From assembly GCA_034440115.1 (NCBI GenBank), contig JAWXBM010000075.1, forward strand, positions 1 through 22,290: a stretch of DNA of 22,290 bases, read 5' to 3'. A model generated the notes under the pieces. That model saw only the letters and a list, made by a program, of their open reading frames with translations. It had not been told where the DNA came from and did not search any database. This document shows positions 1 to 8,949 of the stretch, one piece after another (the stretch's first letter is position 1; the number at the start of each line of letters is the position of its first letter). Source of the stretch: JAWXBM01 sp034440115 (lineage in GTDB: Bacteria > Pseudomonadota > Gammaproteobacteria > Xanthomonadales > SZUA-36). The position numbers were made by a program, and so were the translations under genes.

Positions 1-2211
1 ATCCAGAATGAAAAATCCGCGGCCAAAACTGGCTGCCACCAGGTCGTTTTCGCGCTTCTGGATTTCCAGATCGCGCAAGGAAATGGTCGGCATTCCACCG
101 GCCAACTTCACCCAATGCTGTCCGGCATCCACCGTGAAAAACACGCCGGTCTCTGTTCCCAGAAACAGCAGCTCCGGCTGCACATGATCCTGTACGATGC
201 GCCACACCAGGTTGCGGTCGGGCAAATCGCCACGCAGGCTTTGCCAGTTGCGGCCCCGATCGGTGCTGCGATACACATAAGGCGTAAAGTCGCCGGTCTT
301 ATGGTCATCGACGATCACATAGGCCGTGTCTGCATCGTGCAGATCCGCCTTGATGTCGTTTACAAAGAAATCATCAGCGACATCCGGCAGACGCTCTGCA
401 ACGCGCCAGTTCGCACCACCGTCTTCGCTGATCTGGATACGACCGTCATCGGTGCCGGCATACAGCAAGCCTTCCACCAGGGGTGATTCAGACAACGAGG
501 TAATGGTGCTGTATTCGGACATGGCATACAGGTCCCAGCTGGCATCTATGCTCCACACTCTATCCATCATGGGCATGGTCAAGCGATCGCGCTTGTGCGT
601 CAGATCGCCACTGATGGCTGTCCAGCTGTCGCCACGGTCATCGGAGCGCCACACACGCTGGCTGGCAAAGTAGAGGGTAGCCGGATTGTGCGGGCTGATC
701 AGGATGGGTGCATCCCAGTTGAATCGTTCTGGCGCTTCATCTGCCGCCGGTTGCGGCTGAATGTAGATCATCTCGCCCGTTACCCGGTCAAAGCGCGTCA
801 GGTTGCCACCTTGCCATTCGGAATAGACGATGTCCGGGTTGCCGGGGTCGACCGCCTGGTCGTGGCCATCACCGAACAGGGTAATAAACCAGTCTTCGTT
901 GCGAATGCCATGCACATTATCGGTGCGTGAGGGCCCGCCCTGAGAGTTGTTGTCCTGAGTGCCACCGTACACATTGTAGAAGGGGGTGTCGTAATCCACC
1001 GCTACTTTGTAAATCTGCGTAACGGGCAGGTTGGCAATAAAACGCCAGGTCTTGCCCAGGTCAAAGGATTCGTATAGCCCACCATCGGTTCCAAACAATA
1101 TGTAATCGGCATCGTTCGGGTCGAACACCATGGCGTGGTGATCGCCGTGCTTGTAGCCGTTTGCCTGTGGCAGGAAGGTGGTGCCGCCATCCAGCGTCAT
1201 GTTGAGGGTGGCATCCATCTGGTACACCCGATCAAAGCGATGTGGATCGGCGAAGATCTCCTGATAGTAATGCGGCCCGGTGCCACCCGACAGATAATCG
1301 CTGCGCTTTTCCCAGGTCTCGCCGCCATCAGCCGAGCGCCAGAAACCACCTTTGCGATTGCCCAGTTCGATGGTGGCATACACCACATTTGGATCGATGG
1401 GGGAAATAGCCAGGCCGATTTTGCCCATGTCTTCTTCGGGTAAGCCGGTTTTTAGTTGACGCCAGTTTTTACCAGCATCGGTGGATTTGAAAATGCCGGA
1501 TTCAGGGCCACCGTTAATCAATGCGGCAACACTGCGAATGCGCTGGTGTTTGCTGGCGATCAGCACATCGGGGTTGCGCGGGTCGAGGTGGATTTCGTTA
1601 ACGCCGGTATAGGGTCCGGCGCCGAGGATCATTTTCCAGCTCTCTCCGCCATCGCTGCTTTTGTACAGACCACGTTCGCCACCGCCGGACCACAATGGCC
1701 CCTGGGCTGCTACATAAATCACTTTGGAATCACGCGGATCGATGCGGATCATGCCGATGTGTTCGGATTCTTTCAGGCCCATGTTCTGCCAGTTGGCGCC
1801 GCCATCCAGGCTGCGATAAACGCCATCGCCGTAAGCCACGTGACGACCGCTGACATTCTCACCCGTGCCCACCCAAATGATGTTGGGATTGTTGGGGTCA
1901 ATGGTGATGGCACCAATGGAGTACGAACCCTGGCCATCGAAGATGGACTCCCAAGTGGTGCCACTATTGATGGTTTTCCACACCCCGCCGCTGCCCACAC
2001 CCACATACCAGACACTGCGATCGGTGGGGTCCACGGCGATGTCGGCGATGCGCCCTGACATCAACGCGGGCCCAATACCGCGCCATTCCAGGCCCTTAAG
2101 TGTGCTTTCGTTCAGCCCGGGCAACTGGGTTTCTTCCTTGTCAGCTGCACAATTGAGGTTGAAGACCAGCAGCAAGGCCATTAATACCAGTGCGCGAATG
2201 GATCGGGACAT
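1..2211 (-). CDS. Exported BNR/VPS10-type beta-propeller protein (partial, C-terminus beyond the left edge)
   Basis: The frame is open from ATG at 2211 to base 1, giving 737 residues with no stop, so the C-terminus is missing. An N-terminal hydrophobic segment (about residues 6-19) followed by Asn-Cys-Ala-Ala looks like a Sec signal. The lipobox is poor, so lipoprotein status is uncertain. The body carries about ten Asp-box motifs (S/T-x-D-x-G-x-x-W), for example RSLDGGANW, KSSDGGESW, KSTDAGKNW, RSADGGETW and RSTDRGRNW. These mark the bladed beta-propeller of the VPS10/sortilin-like 'glycosyl hydrolase' group, whose members often run to about 1,000 residues. A GGAG site lies 6 bases upstream of the start, and the amidohydrolase stop is only 13 bp away, so the two are co-transcribed. 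Catalytic activity is unproven for this group; it may bind or degrade an exported polymer. The family call is firm and the function is open. Confidence 0.85.
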   Translation of the reverse strand, partial: MSRSIRALVLMALLLVFNLNCAADKEETQLPGLNESTLKGLEWRGIGPALMSGRIADIAVDPTDRSVWYVGVGSGGVWKTINSGTTWESIFDGQGSYSIGAITIDPNNPNIIWVGTGENVSGRHVAYGDGVYRSLDGGANWQNMGLKESEHIGMIRIDPRDSKVIYVAAQGPLWSGGGERGLYKSSDGGESWKMILGAGPYTGVNEIHLDPRNPDVLIASKHQRIRSVAALINGGPESGIFKSTDAGKNWRQLKTGLPEEDMGKIGLAISPIDPNVVYATIELGNRKGGFWRSADGGETWEKRSDYLSGGTGPHYYQEIFADPHRFDRVYQMDATLNMTLDGGTTFLPQANGYKHGDHHAMVFDPNDADYILFGTDGGLYESFDLGKTWRFIANLPVTQIYKVAVDYDTPFYNVYGGTQDNNSQGGPSRTDNVHGIRNEDWFITLFGDGHDQAVDPGNPDIVYSEWQGGNLTRFDRVTGEMIYIQPQPAADEAPERFNWDAPILISPHNPATLYFASQRVWRSDDRGDSWTAISGDLTHKRDRLTMPMMDRVWSIDASWDLYAMSEYSTITSLSESPLVEGLLYAGTDDGRIQISEDGGANWRVAERLPDVADDFFVNDIKADLHDADTAYVIVDDHKTGDFTPYVYRSTDRGRNWQSLRGDLPDRNLVWRIVQDHVQPELLFLGTETGVFFTVDAGQHWVKLAGGMPTISLRDLEIQKRENDLVAASFGRGFFILD

Positions 2212-2224
2212 AACAATCTCCAAC

Positions 2225-3907
2225 TTAAAGTAAATGGACGGTCTGGCCATCGACGATGGTGCGCAGCACCGGGATATTCTTGATTCGGTCCGGATCCGTG
2301 TCATGCGGGTCAGCACCCAGCACCACCAGATCGGCCAGTTTGCCCGGAGTGAGGCTGCCTTTTATCTGCTCCTCGCCAGAAGCATAGGCACCGTTAACCG
2401 TGCAGATACGCAAAGCCTCCTCGACAGTGATACGTTGGCTGGGTCCCCATACCGTGCCTTTAAAATCCTTGCGGGTGACCATGCTTTGGATGGCCATCAG
2501 CGGCTCAAACGGGCCGGGCGTGTAATCGGATGCCGGTGCCACCGGAATGTCATAGTCCAAAAAGGAGCGGTGGGCAAACATCCACTCCATTTTATCGGCA
2601 CCGTAATTCTCCCACTTCTCACCATGGTAATGGGCATAGGTGTAGAAGGGTGTTGGTATGACTCCCGTAGCCTTGATACGAGTCAACAGTTGCGGATTGA
2701 CCAGCGAGCAGTGCTCGATCCGAAAGCGGGGATTGGGGCCCTGCCAGTTGCGCAAAGCACGCTCATAGGCATTCAGCGTCATGTCAATGGCGACATCGCC
2801 ATTGGCGTGGATGCCGATACGCCAGCCGTTGGCGACCGCATCATCCACAGCAGCATGAATTTCATCCTGATTCATGGTCAGAATGCCGTAGTCGTCCGGT
2901 TTGCCAATAAAGGCGGTGCTCATGCGCATGGTGCGCTCTGAGGCTGAGCCATCGGCCCAGTACTTCACGGCACCAAAGCGTATCCATTCATCACCAAAGC
3001 CACTGCGCAGACCTGCTGCCTTCAAATGCTCGAACAGAGGGGATGGACCATAAGGCATAAAACTCAAGCGGGTTTTCAATTCGCCGGCCGCACGTGCATC
3101 CTGATAAGCGACCAGGCTTTCCACTGCACCGAAAGAATCCGTGGTGGAAGTCAGGCCCGCTGCCGACATCAGCCCGGTCAGATAAGCCACGCCTTGTTGT
3201 CTCACGCTGCGAGTGATTTCCGGCCATTCACCGGCCCGCATGATCACCTCGGACAGGGCTTTTTCAGCTACAAAGCCATTCAGCTCGCCATTCTCATCGT
3301 GGCCAAAATGTCCGCCGGGTGGATCGGGTGAATCGCGCGTGATTCCGGCCAGTTCGAGACCACGTGAATTGACCACCGCGGTATGTCCTCCACGATGGCG
3401 AATGATGGCGGGTTGCAACGGCACGGCCTCATCCAGGTCCTGCCGGTTGGCCGGTCTTTCTTCGGCCAGCTTGGTGTCATCGTACTTGTAGCCCACCACC
3501 CACTCACCGGGTGGCGTCTGGCCGGCCTGTTCGCGCATAGCAGTTTGAATTTCTGCAATGCTGCGACGGTTTACATCGGCGCCGGTTACTTCATCAGCAC
3601 CATCAGGATGGCTGTGGGAGTCAATAAAGCCCGGAAAAATGACCGCACCGCCGACATCGGATATTTCGGTGTTTGCAGCACCTATAGACAGCATGTCGTC
3701 ATTGCTGCCCAAGGCCAGGATGCGATTACCCCGCAAGGCGATGGCCTCAGCCCGGGGCATGGTCAGGTCCATGCTGTAAATACGCGCATTGATCAGCACG
3801 TGATCGGCTTTGACAGAAGAGTCGCCTGCTGCAAATGCAGTGCTTGCCAGAGGAAGAAACGCAGCCCCCGTTAACGCTGAGCTGCTGACAAATTGACGCC
3901 TTTTCAT
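2225..3907 (-). CDS. Tat-exported metal-dependent amidohydrolase (YtcJ/AepA-like, amidohydrolase-3 family)
   Basis: This is a 560-residue protein with the full length and motif order of the YtcJ-like amidohydrolase-3 family. The N-terminus MKRRQFVSSSAL followed by a hydrophobic stretch ending ASTAFA is a twin-arginine signal, so the enzyme probably folds in the cytoplasm with its metal and acts in the periplasm. Visible metal-site motifs are DSHSHPDG (the HxH of strand 1), a Lys in AVKYWADGS, His in IHANGD and in RIEHCS, and Asp in APASDYTPG. Relatives hydrolyse amide bonds, and the substrate cannot be read from sequence. The ATG overlaps the symporter stop by 4 bp (ATGA), with GGAG seven bases upstream, so translation is probably coupled. 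Pairing an exported hydrolase with an uptake carrier suggests that it releases a product the symporter imports; that is inference. Confidence 0.9.
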   Translation of the reverse strand: MKRRQFVSSSALTGAAFLPLASTAFAAGDSSVKADHVLINARIYSMDLTMPRAEAIALRGNRILALGSNDDMLSIGAANTEISDVGGAVIFPGFIDSHSHPDGADEVTGADVNRRSIAEIQTAMREQAGQTPPGEWVVGYKYDDTKLAEERPANRQDLDEAVPLQPAIIRHRGGHTAVVNSRGLELAGITRDSPDPPGGHFGHDENGELNGFVAEKALSEVIMRAGEWPEITRSVRQQGVAYLTGLMSAAGLTSTTDSFGAVESLVAYQDARAAGELKTRLSFMPYGPSPLFEHLKAAGLRSGFGDEWIRFGAVKYWADGSASERTMRMSTAFIGKPDDYGILTMNQDEIHAAVDDAVANGWRIGIHANGDVAIDMTLNAYERALRNWQGPNPRFRIEHCSLVNPQLLTRIKATGVIPTPFYTYAHYHGEKWENYGADKMEWMFAHRSFLDYDIPVAPASDYTPGPFEPLMAIQSMVTRKDFKGTVWGPSQRITVEEALRICTVNGAYASGEEQIKGSLTPGKLADLVVLGADPHDTDPDRIKNIPVLRTIVDGQTVHLL

Positions 3908-5349
3908 GCTGTACGCTCCATAGTTGCTGGGGTTTTATCAGCGGTCATCAAGCTGACAACAATCGTAAGTATCAATCCGACCATAAAGCCGGGAATGATT
4001 TCCAGTAGTTCATAGGCATGCGGTTTGATCCAGATCACCCAGGCCATGGTGGTCAGAAAGCCACCCAGCATGCCGGCAAACGCACCCCAAAGGTTAGTAG
4101 GTTTGAACCATAAGGCACAGAGTATCACCGGGCCGAAAGCAGCACCCAGACCGGACCAGGCAAACAATACAAACCAGAAAATCAGCGGACTTTGCTGCAA
4201 GGCAAAGGCCACGCCCAAAACGCCGATCAGCAGGGTCACCAGTTTGCCGGTTTTTGCCAGCGCCTCATCGCTGCGGCTGGAACGGCGCATCTTATGCAGG
4301 AAATCCCGCACCACAGCGGAGGAAGCGAGGATTAACAAGCTGTCGACCGTAGACATGATGGCGGCCAATACCACTATCATCATCACTCCGGTCATCAGCG
4401 GCGAAAGCAATTCATTGGATAACAGCGGAAATATGGTTTCGGGATCTGCCAATCCCGGAAACAGGGCCCGGCCAGCCATGCCGGTTAACACCGCGCCCAT
4501 GCCAAAACAGAAAATCACCACGATGGAAATACTCATGGCGGGAACCAGGCTCTCTTCAGAGCGGGCCGACATGAAGCGCACCATCAACTGCGGTACGCCC
4601 ATAAAGGGAATGCCGATGGCCAGGAAGCTCAGAATGCCGACCATGGCCAGGGTGCTTTTTCCATCCGGCCCCCAGGCGGTGAGCAGGCCCGGATCTTGCG
4701 CTCGCAATGATTCAACCACGGCTGGCCAGCCATCCGCGGCATTGATGGCCACGATGGGCATGAATATCAAGCCACCCAGCATCAGCAGGCCTTGTACCAG
4801 GTCGGTCCACGCTACGGCTTTGAAGCCGCCCACCAGGGTATAAGCAATGATCACGGTCGCGCCTACAACCACGCCTTGGGAGTAGTCCATGTCCGTAAAG
4901 CCTTCAAACGCTTTGCCGGTAGCCACCATTTGGGCGGCCACGTAAGCCCCGACCATGACCAGGATGATCAAAACGCTGAGGCCCCGCAGCAAATGCAATT
5001 TGTCATTGAATTGGGCTGCCAACACATCCGGCAGCGTGATCGCATCGTGCGCATCGGCCATACGTTTCAGCCGGCGGGAAACCACCAGCCAGGCCAGGCT
5101 GATACCCAGCACTTCACCGGCAACCACCCAGAACGCTTGTGCACCGACGGCATAGCCCATGCCGGTCAGGCCCAGCAGTAACCAGCCACTCTCGCCGGTG
5201 GCATTGGTACTGAAAGCCACCACCCAGGGCGGTAATTTCTTGCCGCCGATAAAATAGCCGCTCATGGTTGTTGATTCGCTGCGACTCCACCAGGCTACGC
5301 CCGCGAGTATCAGCAAATAGACTAAAAAAACCGCCAGTGTGATAGTCAT
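3904..5349 (-). CDS. Sodium:solute symporter, PutP-like (SSS family)
   Basis: This is an integral membrane protein of 481 residues with about 13 hydrophobic segments, the usual size of the SSS family. YFIGGKKLPPW near residue 32 and the TM2 signature ending ESGWLLLGLTG match the PutP branch. The later MSTVDSLLILASSAV segment matches the TM9 sodium-site region with its Ser-Thr pair. In TM2 the acidic residue seems shifted: PutP has Ser-Asp-Met-Ser-Gly, whereas here it is Thr-Gly-Glu-Ser-Gly. Annotation as a proline carrier should therefore be treated cautiously. The start has AGGA eight bases upstream. It is the first gene of the minus-strand operon, reading away from the aldolase. Likely role: Na+-driven uptake of an amino acid or a related small organic compound. 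Confidence 0.88.
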   Translation of the reverse strand: MTITLAVFLVYLLILAGVAWWSRSESTTMSGYFIGGKKLPPWVVAFSTNATGESGWLLLGLTGMGYAVGAQAFWVVAGEVLGISLAWLVVSRRLKRMADAHDAITLPDVLAAQFNDKLHLLRGLSVLIILVMVGAYVAAQMVATGKAFEGFTDMDYSQGVVVGATVIIAYTLVGGFKAVAWTDLVQGLLMLGGLIFMPIVAINAADGWPAVVESLRAQDPGLLTAWGPDGKSTLAMVGILSFLAIGIPFMGVPQLMVRFMSARSEESLVPAMSISIVVIFCFGMGAVLTGMAGRALFPGLADPETIFPLLSNELLSPLMTGVMMIVVLAAIMSTVDSLLILASSAVVRDFLHKMRRSSRSDEALAKTGKLVTLLIGVLGVAFALQQSPLIFWFVLFAWSGLGAAFGPVILCALWFKPTNLWGAFAGMLGGFLTTMAWVIWIKPHAYELLEIIPGFMVGLILTIVVSLMTADKTPATMERTA

Positions 5350-5438
5350 AAGACGAGTCCTTGGTTTTGAGATTTTTGCGCTGGACTGGCGGACATTCTC
5401 AGGCTTGGGCGTGGTTCATGCAAATCCACGGTTCGAAA

Positions 5439-5467
5439 TGTAAATTCGGGGTCAGGGCCACTATAAT
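5439..5467 (+). promoter_or_regulatory. Candidate sigma-70 promoter of the aldolase operon
   Basis: A perfect TATAAT lies at 5462-5467. A weak TGTAAA sits 17 bases upstream at 5439-5444 and matches the -35 consensus at only three positions. Transcription from it would give a leader of about 25 nt before the start at 5498. The -10 box sits inside the imperfect palindrome GCCACTATAATGGC (5457-5470), a possible operator. In the same 148-bp gap I see only a poor candidate for the opposite strand. Confidence 0.5.
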
Positions 5468-5497
5468 GGCAGGTCCAATCATTCCAGGCAGGCTGTC

Positions 5498-6493
5498 GTG
5501 TCCATGTCAAGTACCCATAAAGTACATTCTTTAATGGCATCAACGCTGGAGCGCAATCCGGGTATGCCCTTCGAGCCCGACCTGTTTGGCCATATCCGGG
5601 TTAATCGCAGTGCGGTCGAGCGTCGTACCGCCAGCCTGAGCAAACGCCGCTCGGTCAAAAAGGATAACCAGGCGGCCTGGTTGCTGCGGGCCATTACCTG
5701 TATCGATCTGACTACTCTGGCGGGAGACGATACGCCCGGGAAAGTGCGCCGCCTGTGCCAGAAAGCCATGCGGCCGGTGCGCCGGGACTTACTCGCGGGA
5801 TTGGGCGTGGCGGATCTGGATATCAAGGTCGGCGCTGTTTGTGTTTACCACAACCTGATTGAAACAGCGGTGAACGAACTGGCAGGCAGTGGTATTCCGG
5901 TCGCGGCCGTTTCCACTGGATTTCCAGCCGGGCAAATCCCCTTGTCGTTGAAGCTGGCTCAGGTCCGCGAATCGGTTGCTGCCGGTGCCGCTGAAATCGA
6001 TATTGTGATCAGCCGCGCCAAGGTGCTGACCGGAGACTGGCAAGGCCTCTACCAGGAAGTGCAGGAATATCGCGCGGCCTGCGGTGAATCTCATATAAAA
6101 GCCATACTTGCAACGGGTGAACTCGCCACCCTGAGCAATGTGGCCAAGGCCAGTTGGGTGTGCATGATAGCGGGTGCCGATTTCATCAAGACCAGCACCG
6201 GCAAGGAATCGGTCAACGCCACTTTGCCATTCAGCCTGGTGATGGTGCGGGCCATTCGCGAGTACCATGAACTGACCGGCTACCTGGTCGGCTACAAGCC
6301 AGCGGGTGGTATTGCCAAGGCCAAAGGAGCAATCGAATACCTGATCCTGATGAAAGAAGAGCTGGGTAAGCGCTGGCTCAGAAATGATTTATTCCGTTTT
6401 GGTGCCAGCAGCCTGCTGGGCGACATTGAGCGTCAGTTGGAACATCATCTGACTGGCAGCTATTCGGCCCAATTCCGTCATCCGATCAGTTAG
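5498..6493 (+). CDS. deoC: Deoxyribose-phosphate aldolase, animal-type (DERA)
   Basis: This class I aldolase cleaves 2-deoxyribose-5-phosphate to acetaldehyde and glyceraldehyde-3-phosphate. The Schiff-base lysine is Lys231 in DFIKTSTGKE, the second lysine is Lys267 in VGYKPAGGI, and the acid is Asp168 in AEIDIVI. At 331 residues it is much longer than E. coli DeoC (about 259). It follows the animal-type form in its N-terminal extension, in motifs such as IDLTTLAGDD and ILATGEL, and in a C-terminal tail after HHLTG. The GTG at 5498 gives this length; an in-frame ATG at 5504 is equally possible, with weak AGG sites serving either. It is the first gene of the plus-strand run and is separated by 65 bp from the aldehyde dehydrogenase, which could oxidise its acetaldehyde product. 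No deoxynucleoside phosphorylase, phosphopentomutase or deoxyribokinase is nearby. Confidence 0.95.
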   Translation: MSMSSTHKVHSLMASTLERNPGMPFEPDLFGHIRVNRSAVERRTASLSKRRSVKKDNQAAWLLRAITCIDLTTLAGDDTPGKVRRLCQKAMRPVRRDLLAGLGVADLDIKVGAVCVYHNLIETAVNELAGSGIPVAAVSTGFPAGQIPLSLKLAQVRESVAAGAAEIDIVISRAKVLTGDWQGLYQEVQEYRAACGESHIKAILATGELATLSNVAKASWVCMIAGADFIKTSTGKESVNATLPFSLVMVRAIREYHELTGYLVGYKPAGGIAKAKGAIEYLILMKEELGKRWLRNDLFRFGASSLLGDIERQLEHHLTGSYSAQFRHPIS

Positions 6494-6558
6494 TCCCAGT
6501 AAAGAAAACAACAGAACGCAACAGAGCAGAACAGAACAAACAGGGCAGGGAGAAGTAA

Positions 6559-8949
6559 ATGTCAGTACGGGATGCATTTGCCAGCATGGAATATGGGAAA
6601 GCGCCGGAGAGTGCGACAGAAGCCCTGGCCTGGTTGCAGCAACGTTCTTCACGTTTTGATCATTTCATCAATGGAACTTGGCAGGCTCCTGCTGGAGGCA
6701 GCTATTTCGCCAGTATGAATCCCGCCAATGGCCAGCAGCTTGCCGAAGTGGCCGATGGCAACGCTGCTGACGTGGATCAAGCCGTAGCGGCGGCACTAGC
6801 GGCCCAACCCGGCTGGGCCAGGTTGGGTGGCCACGGTCGCGCCCGTTACCTTTATGCCATAGCACGCCATATCCAGAAGAACAGTCGTTTGTTTGCCGTG
6901 TTGGAGTCGATGGACAATGGCAAGCCCATCCGTGAATCGCGTGACATCGACATACCGCTGGTAGCCCGGCATTTTTACTATCACGCCGGTTGGGCGCAGT
7001 TGGCGGAAAGTGAGTTTGCTGCTTACCAGCCATTGGGCGTAGTTGGACAGATCATTCCGTGGAATTTCCCTTTGCTGATGTTGAGTTGGAAAGTGGCTCC
7101 GGCCTTGGCCATGGGCAACACGGTGGTATTGAAGCCGGCCGAGTTCACTTCAGCCACTGCCGTTCTGTTTGCTGAAATGTGCAGTGAAATTGGTTTGCCT
7201 GCCGGTGTATTCAACCTGGTGCTGGGAGATCACAAAGCCGGTGAGGCAATTACCAACCATAAGGACATTGCCAAACTGGCCTTTACCGGATCAACCGAAG
7301 TGGGGCGCATTTTGCGCCGCGCTACCGCTGGCACCGGCAAGAAGCTGACACTGGAGCTGGGCGGCAAGTCGCCCTTTATCGTGTTCGAAGATTCCGATCT
7401 GGACAGTGCAGTCGAAGGTCTGGTGGATGCCATCTGGTTCAATCAGGGGCAGGTGTGCTGTGCGGGTTCACGTCTGTTGGTGCAGGAATCGGTGGCTGAC
7501 CGTTTGCATGAAAAAGTGCGCCAGCGCATGGCCAAGCTGGTTATTGGCGACTCACTGGACAAGAGCGTCGATATCGGTGCCATGATTGATCAAAGCCAGG
7601 TCGAGCGGGTCAGTAAACTGGTTGAACTGGGCGTTGAAGAAGGGGCTGAAAAATGGCAGCCCAAATGCGATTTGCCAGCAGGCGGATGTTTTTATCCGCC
7701 CACTTTACTCACCGACGTGCAGCCATCTTCCACTCTGGCGCAGGAAGAGATTTTCGGCCCAGTGCTGGTTTCCATGACATTCCGCACACCCAGCGAGGCG
7801 GTGCAACTGGCCAACAACAGCCGTTATGGCCTGGCTTCCAGCGTGTGGACTGAGAACATCAATCTGGCGCTGGATATTGCGCCACAGATCAAAGCCGGTT
7901 CGGTGTGGGTGAATTGCACCAATCAGTTCGACGCAGCCGCAGGTTTCGGCGGCTACCGGGAATCGGGTTTTGGCCGTGAAGGTGGTAAGGAAGGCTTGTA
8001 CGAATACATCAAGCCCAGGTGGGAGAGCGAACTGGCAGACCAGCCGGTAACTCCCTTACCGCAGACGAAAGCGAAGCCGGCTGCCATCAACCAGGATTTA
8101 CCCTCCATCGATCGCACCGCCAAGTTGTACATCGGTGGCAAGCAGGTGCGGCCGGATGGCGGCTACAGCCGCCCGGCTGTGGATGCACAAGGCCGGGTGA
8201 TTGCGGAGATTCCTGCCGGTAACCGCAAAGACATACGCAATGCCGTGGAAGCAGCGCAAGCAGCCCAAGGCTGGGGCGGCACAACCGCGCACAATCGTGC
8301 CCAGGTGATGTTTTACATCGCCGAAAACCTGGCCGCGCGCGCCGAGGAATTCAGCCGCAGACTGGCTCAGTTGAGCGGCCGTGGCATGGCCGATGCACAA
8401 GCCGAAGTTGCCTTGTGCATCAACCGTATTTACACCTATGCCGCCTGGTCGGACAAGTACGACAGCCAGGTGCATTCAACGCCGTTCCGCAATGTTACCC
8501 TGGCGATGAAAGAGCCGTTGGGTGTGATCGGCATTGTGGCGCCGGAAGAAGCGGGTTTGCTGGGATTAATATCCACCATCATGCCGGCCATCGCCATGGG
8601 TAATGCCGTGGTGGCTGTTCCATCTGAGCACTATGCCTTGCTGGCCACTGATTTTTACCAGGTGCTTGATACCTCTGACCTGCCTGGCGGTGTCGTCAAT
8701 ATCGTTACTGGAAATCGGGATGAATTGACCGATGTGCTGGCACGACATTACGATATCGAGGGTTTGTGGTACTGGGGCAGTGCAGCGGGCAGCAAGCTGG
8801 TGGAAGAGCAGGCTGCAGCCAGCATGAAGCGCACCTGGGTTAATCATGGCCGCTACCACAATTGGTGCAGTGCCGAGCAGGGTGAGGGCGAGCTGTTCCT
8901 GCGCCGTGCTACCGAAATCAAAAACATCTGGATTCCTTATGGTGAGTAG
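6559..8949 (+). CDS. Two-domain aldehyde dehydrogenase, ALDH16 type
   Basis: The protein has 796 residues in two ALDH units. The first (about 30-495) is complete: PWNFP, the FTGSTEVG cofactor loop, Glu266 in LELGGKSP and the nucleophile Cys300 in FNQGQVCC. The second (about 530-796) starts with a fresh N-terminal ALDH fold (KLYIGGKQVR) but stops without a catalytic Cys or Glu motif. A full ALDH plus a shorter inactive ALDH-like domain is the hallmark of family ALDH16. Bacterial members keep the active-site Cys, as here, unlike the mammalian form. It oxidises an aldehyde to an acid with NAD(P)+. Next to DERA, acetaldehyde is a reasonable substrate, but this is inferred. GGGAG lies seven bases before the ATG. 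The TatT start overlaps its 3' end. Confidence 0.92.
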   Translation: MSVRDAFASMEYGKAPESATEALAWLQQRSSRFDHFINGTWQAPAGGSYFASMNPANGQQLAEVADGNAADVDQAVAAALAAQPGWARLGGHGRARYLYAIARHIQKNSRLFAVLESMDNGKPIRESRDIDIPLVARHFYYHAGWAQLAESEFAAYQPLGVVGQIIPWNFPLLMLSWKVAPALAMGNTVVLKPAEFTSATAVLFAEMCSEIGLPAGVFNLVLGDHKAGEAITNHKDIAKLAFTGSTEVGRILRRATAGTGKKLTLELGGKSPFIVFEDSDLDSAVEGLVDAIWFNQGQVCCAGSRLLVQESVADRLHEKVRQRMAKLVIGDSLDKSVDIGAMIDQSQVERVSKLVELGVEEGAEKWQPKCDLPAGGCFYPPTLLTDVQPSSTLAQEEIFGPVLVSMTFRTPSEAVQLANNSRYGLASSVWTENINLALDIAPQIKAGSVWVNCTNQFDAAAGFGGYRESGFGREGGKEGLYEYIKPRWESELADQPVTPLPQTKAKPAAINQDLPSIDRTAKLYIGGKQVRPDGGYSRPAVDAQGRVIAEIPAGNRKDIRNAVEAAQAAQGWGGTTAHNRAQVMFYIAENLAARAEEFSRRLAQLSGRGMADAQAEVALCINRIYTYAAWSDKYDSQVHSTPFRNVTLAMKEPLGVIGIVAPEEAGLLGLISTIMPAIAMGNAVVAVPSEHYALLATDFYQVLDTSDLPGGVVNIVTGNRDELTDVLARHYDIEGLWYWGSAAGSKLVEEQAAASMKRTWVNHGRYHNWCSAEQGEGELFLRRATEIKNIWIPYGE

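Noticed and set aside
1456..2058. 200-residue plus-strand ORF opposite the propeller protein
   Set aside because: It lies antisense to a frame with repeated Asp-box motifs and a signal peptide. Its own product shows no domain and no ribosome site.
2234..2941. 235-residue plus-strand ORF opposite the amidohydrolase
   Set aside because: Antisense to well-conserved metal-site motifs; no recognisable domain.
4025..4843. 272-residue plus-strand ORF opposite the symporter
   Set aside because: The composition (Pro, Arg, Thr, Met rich) is that of an antisense shadow of a membrane protein; the minus-strand frame is a clear SSS carrier.
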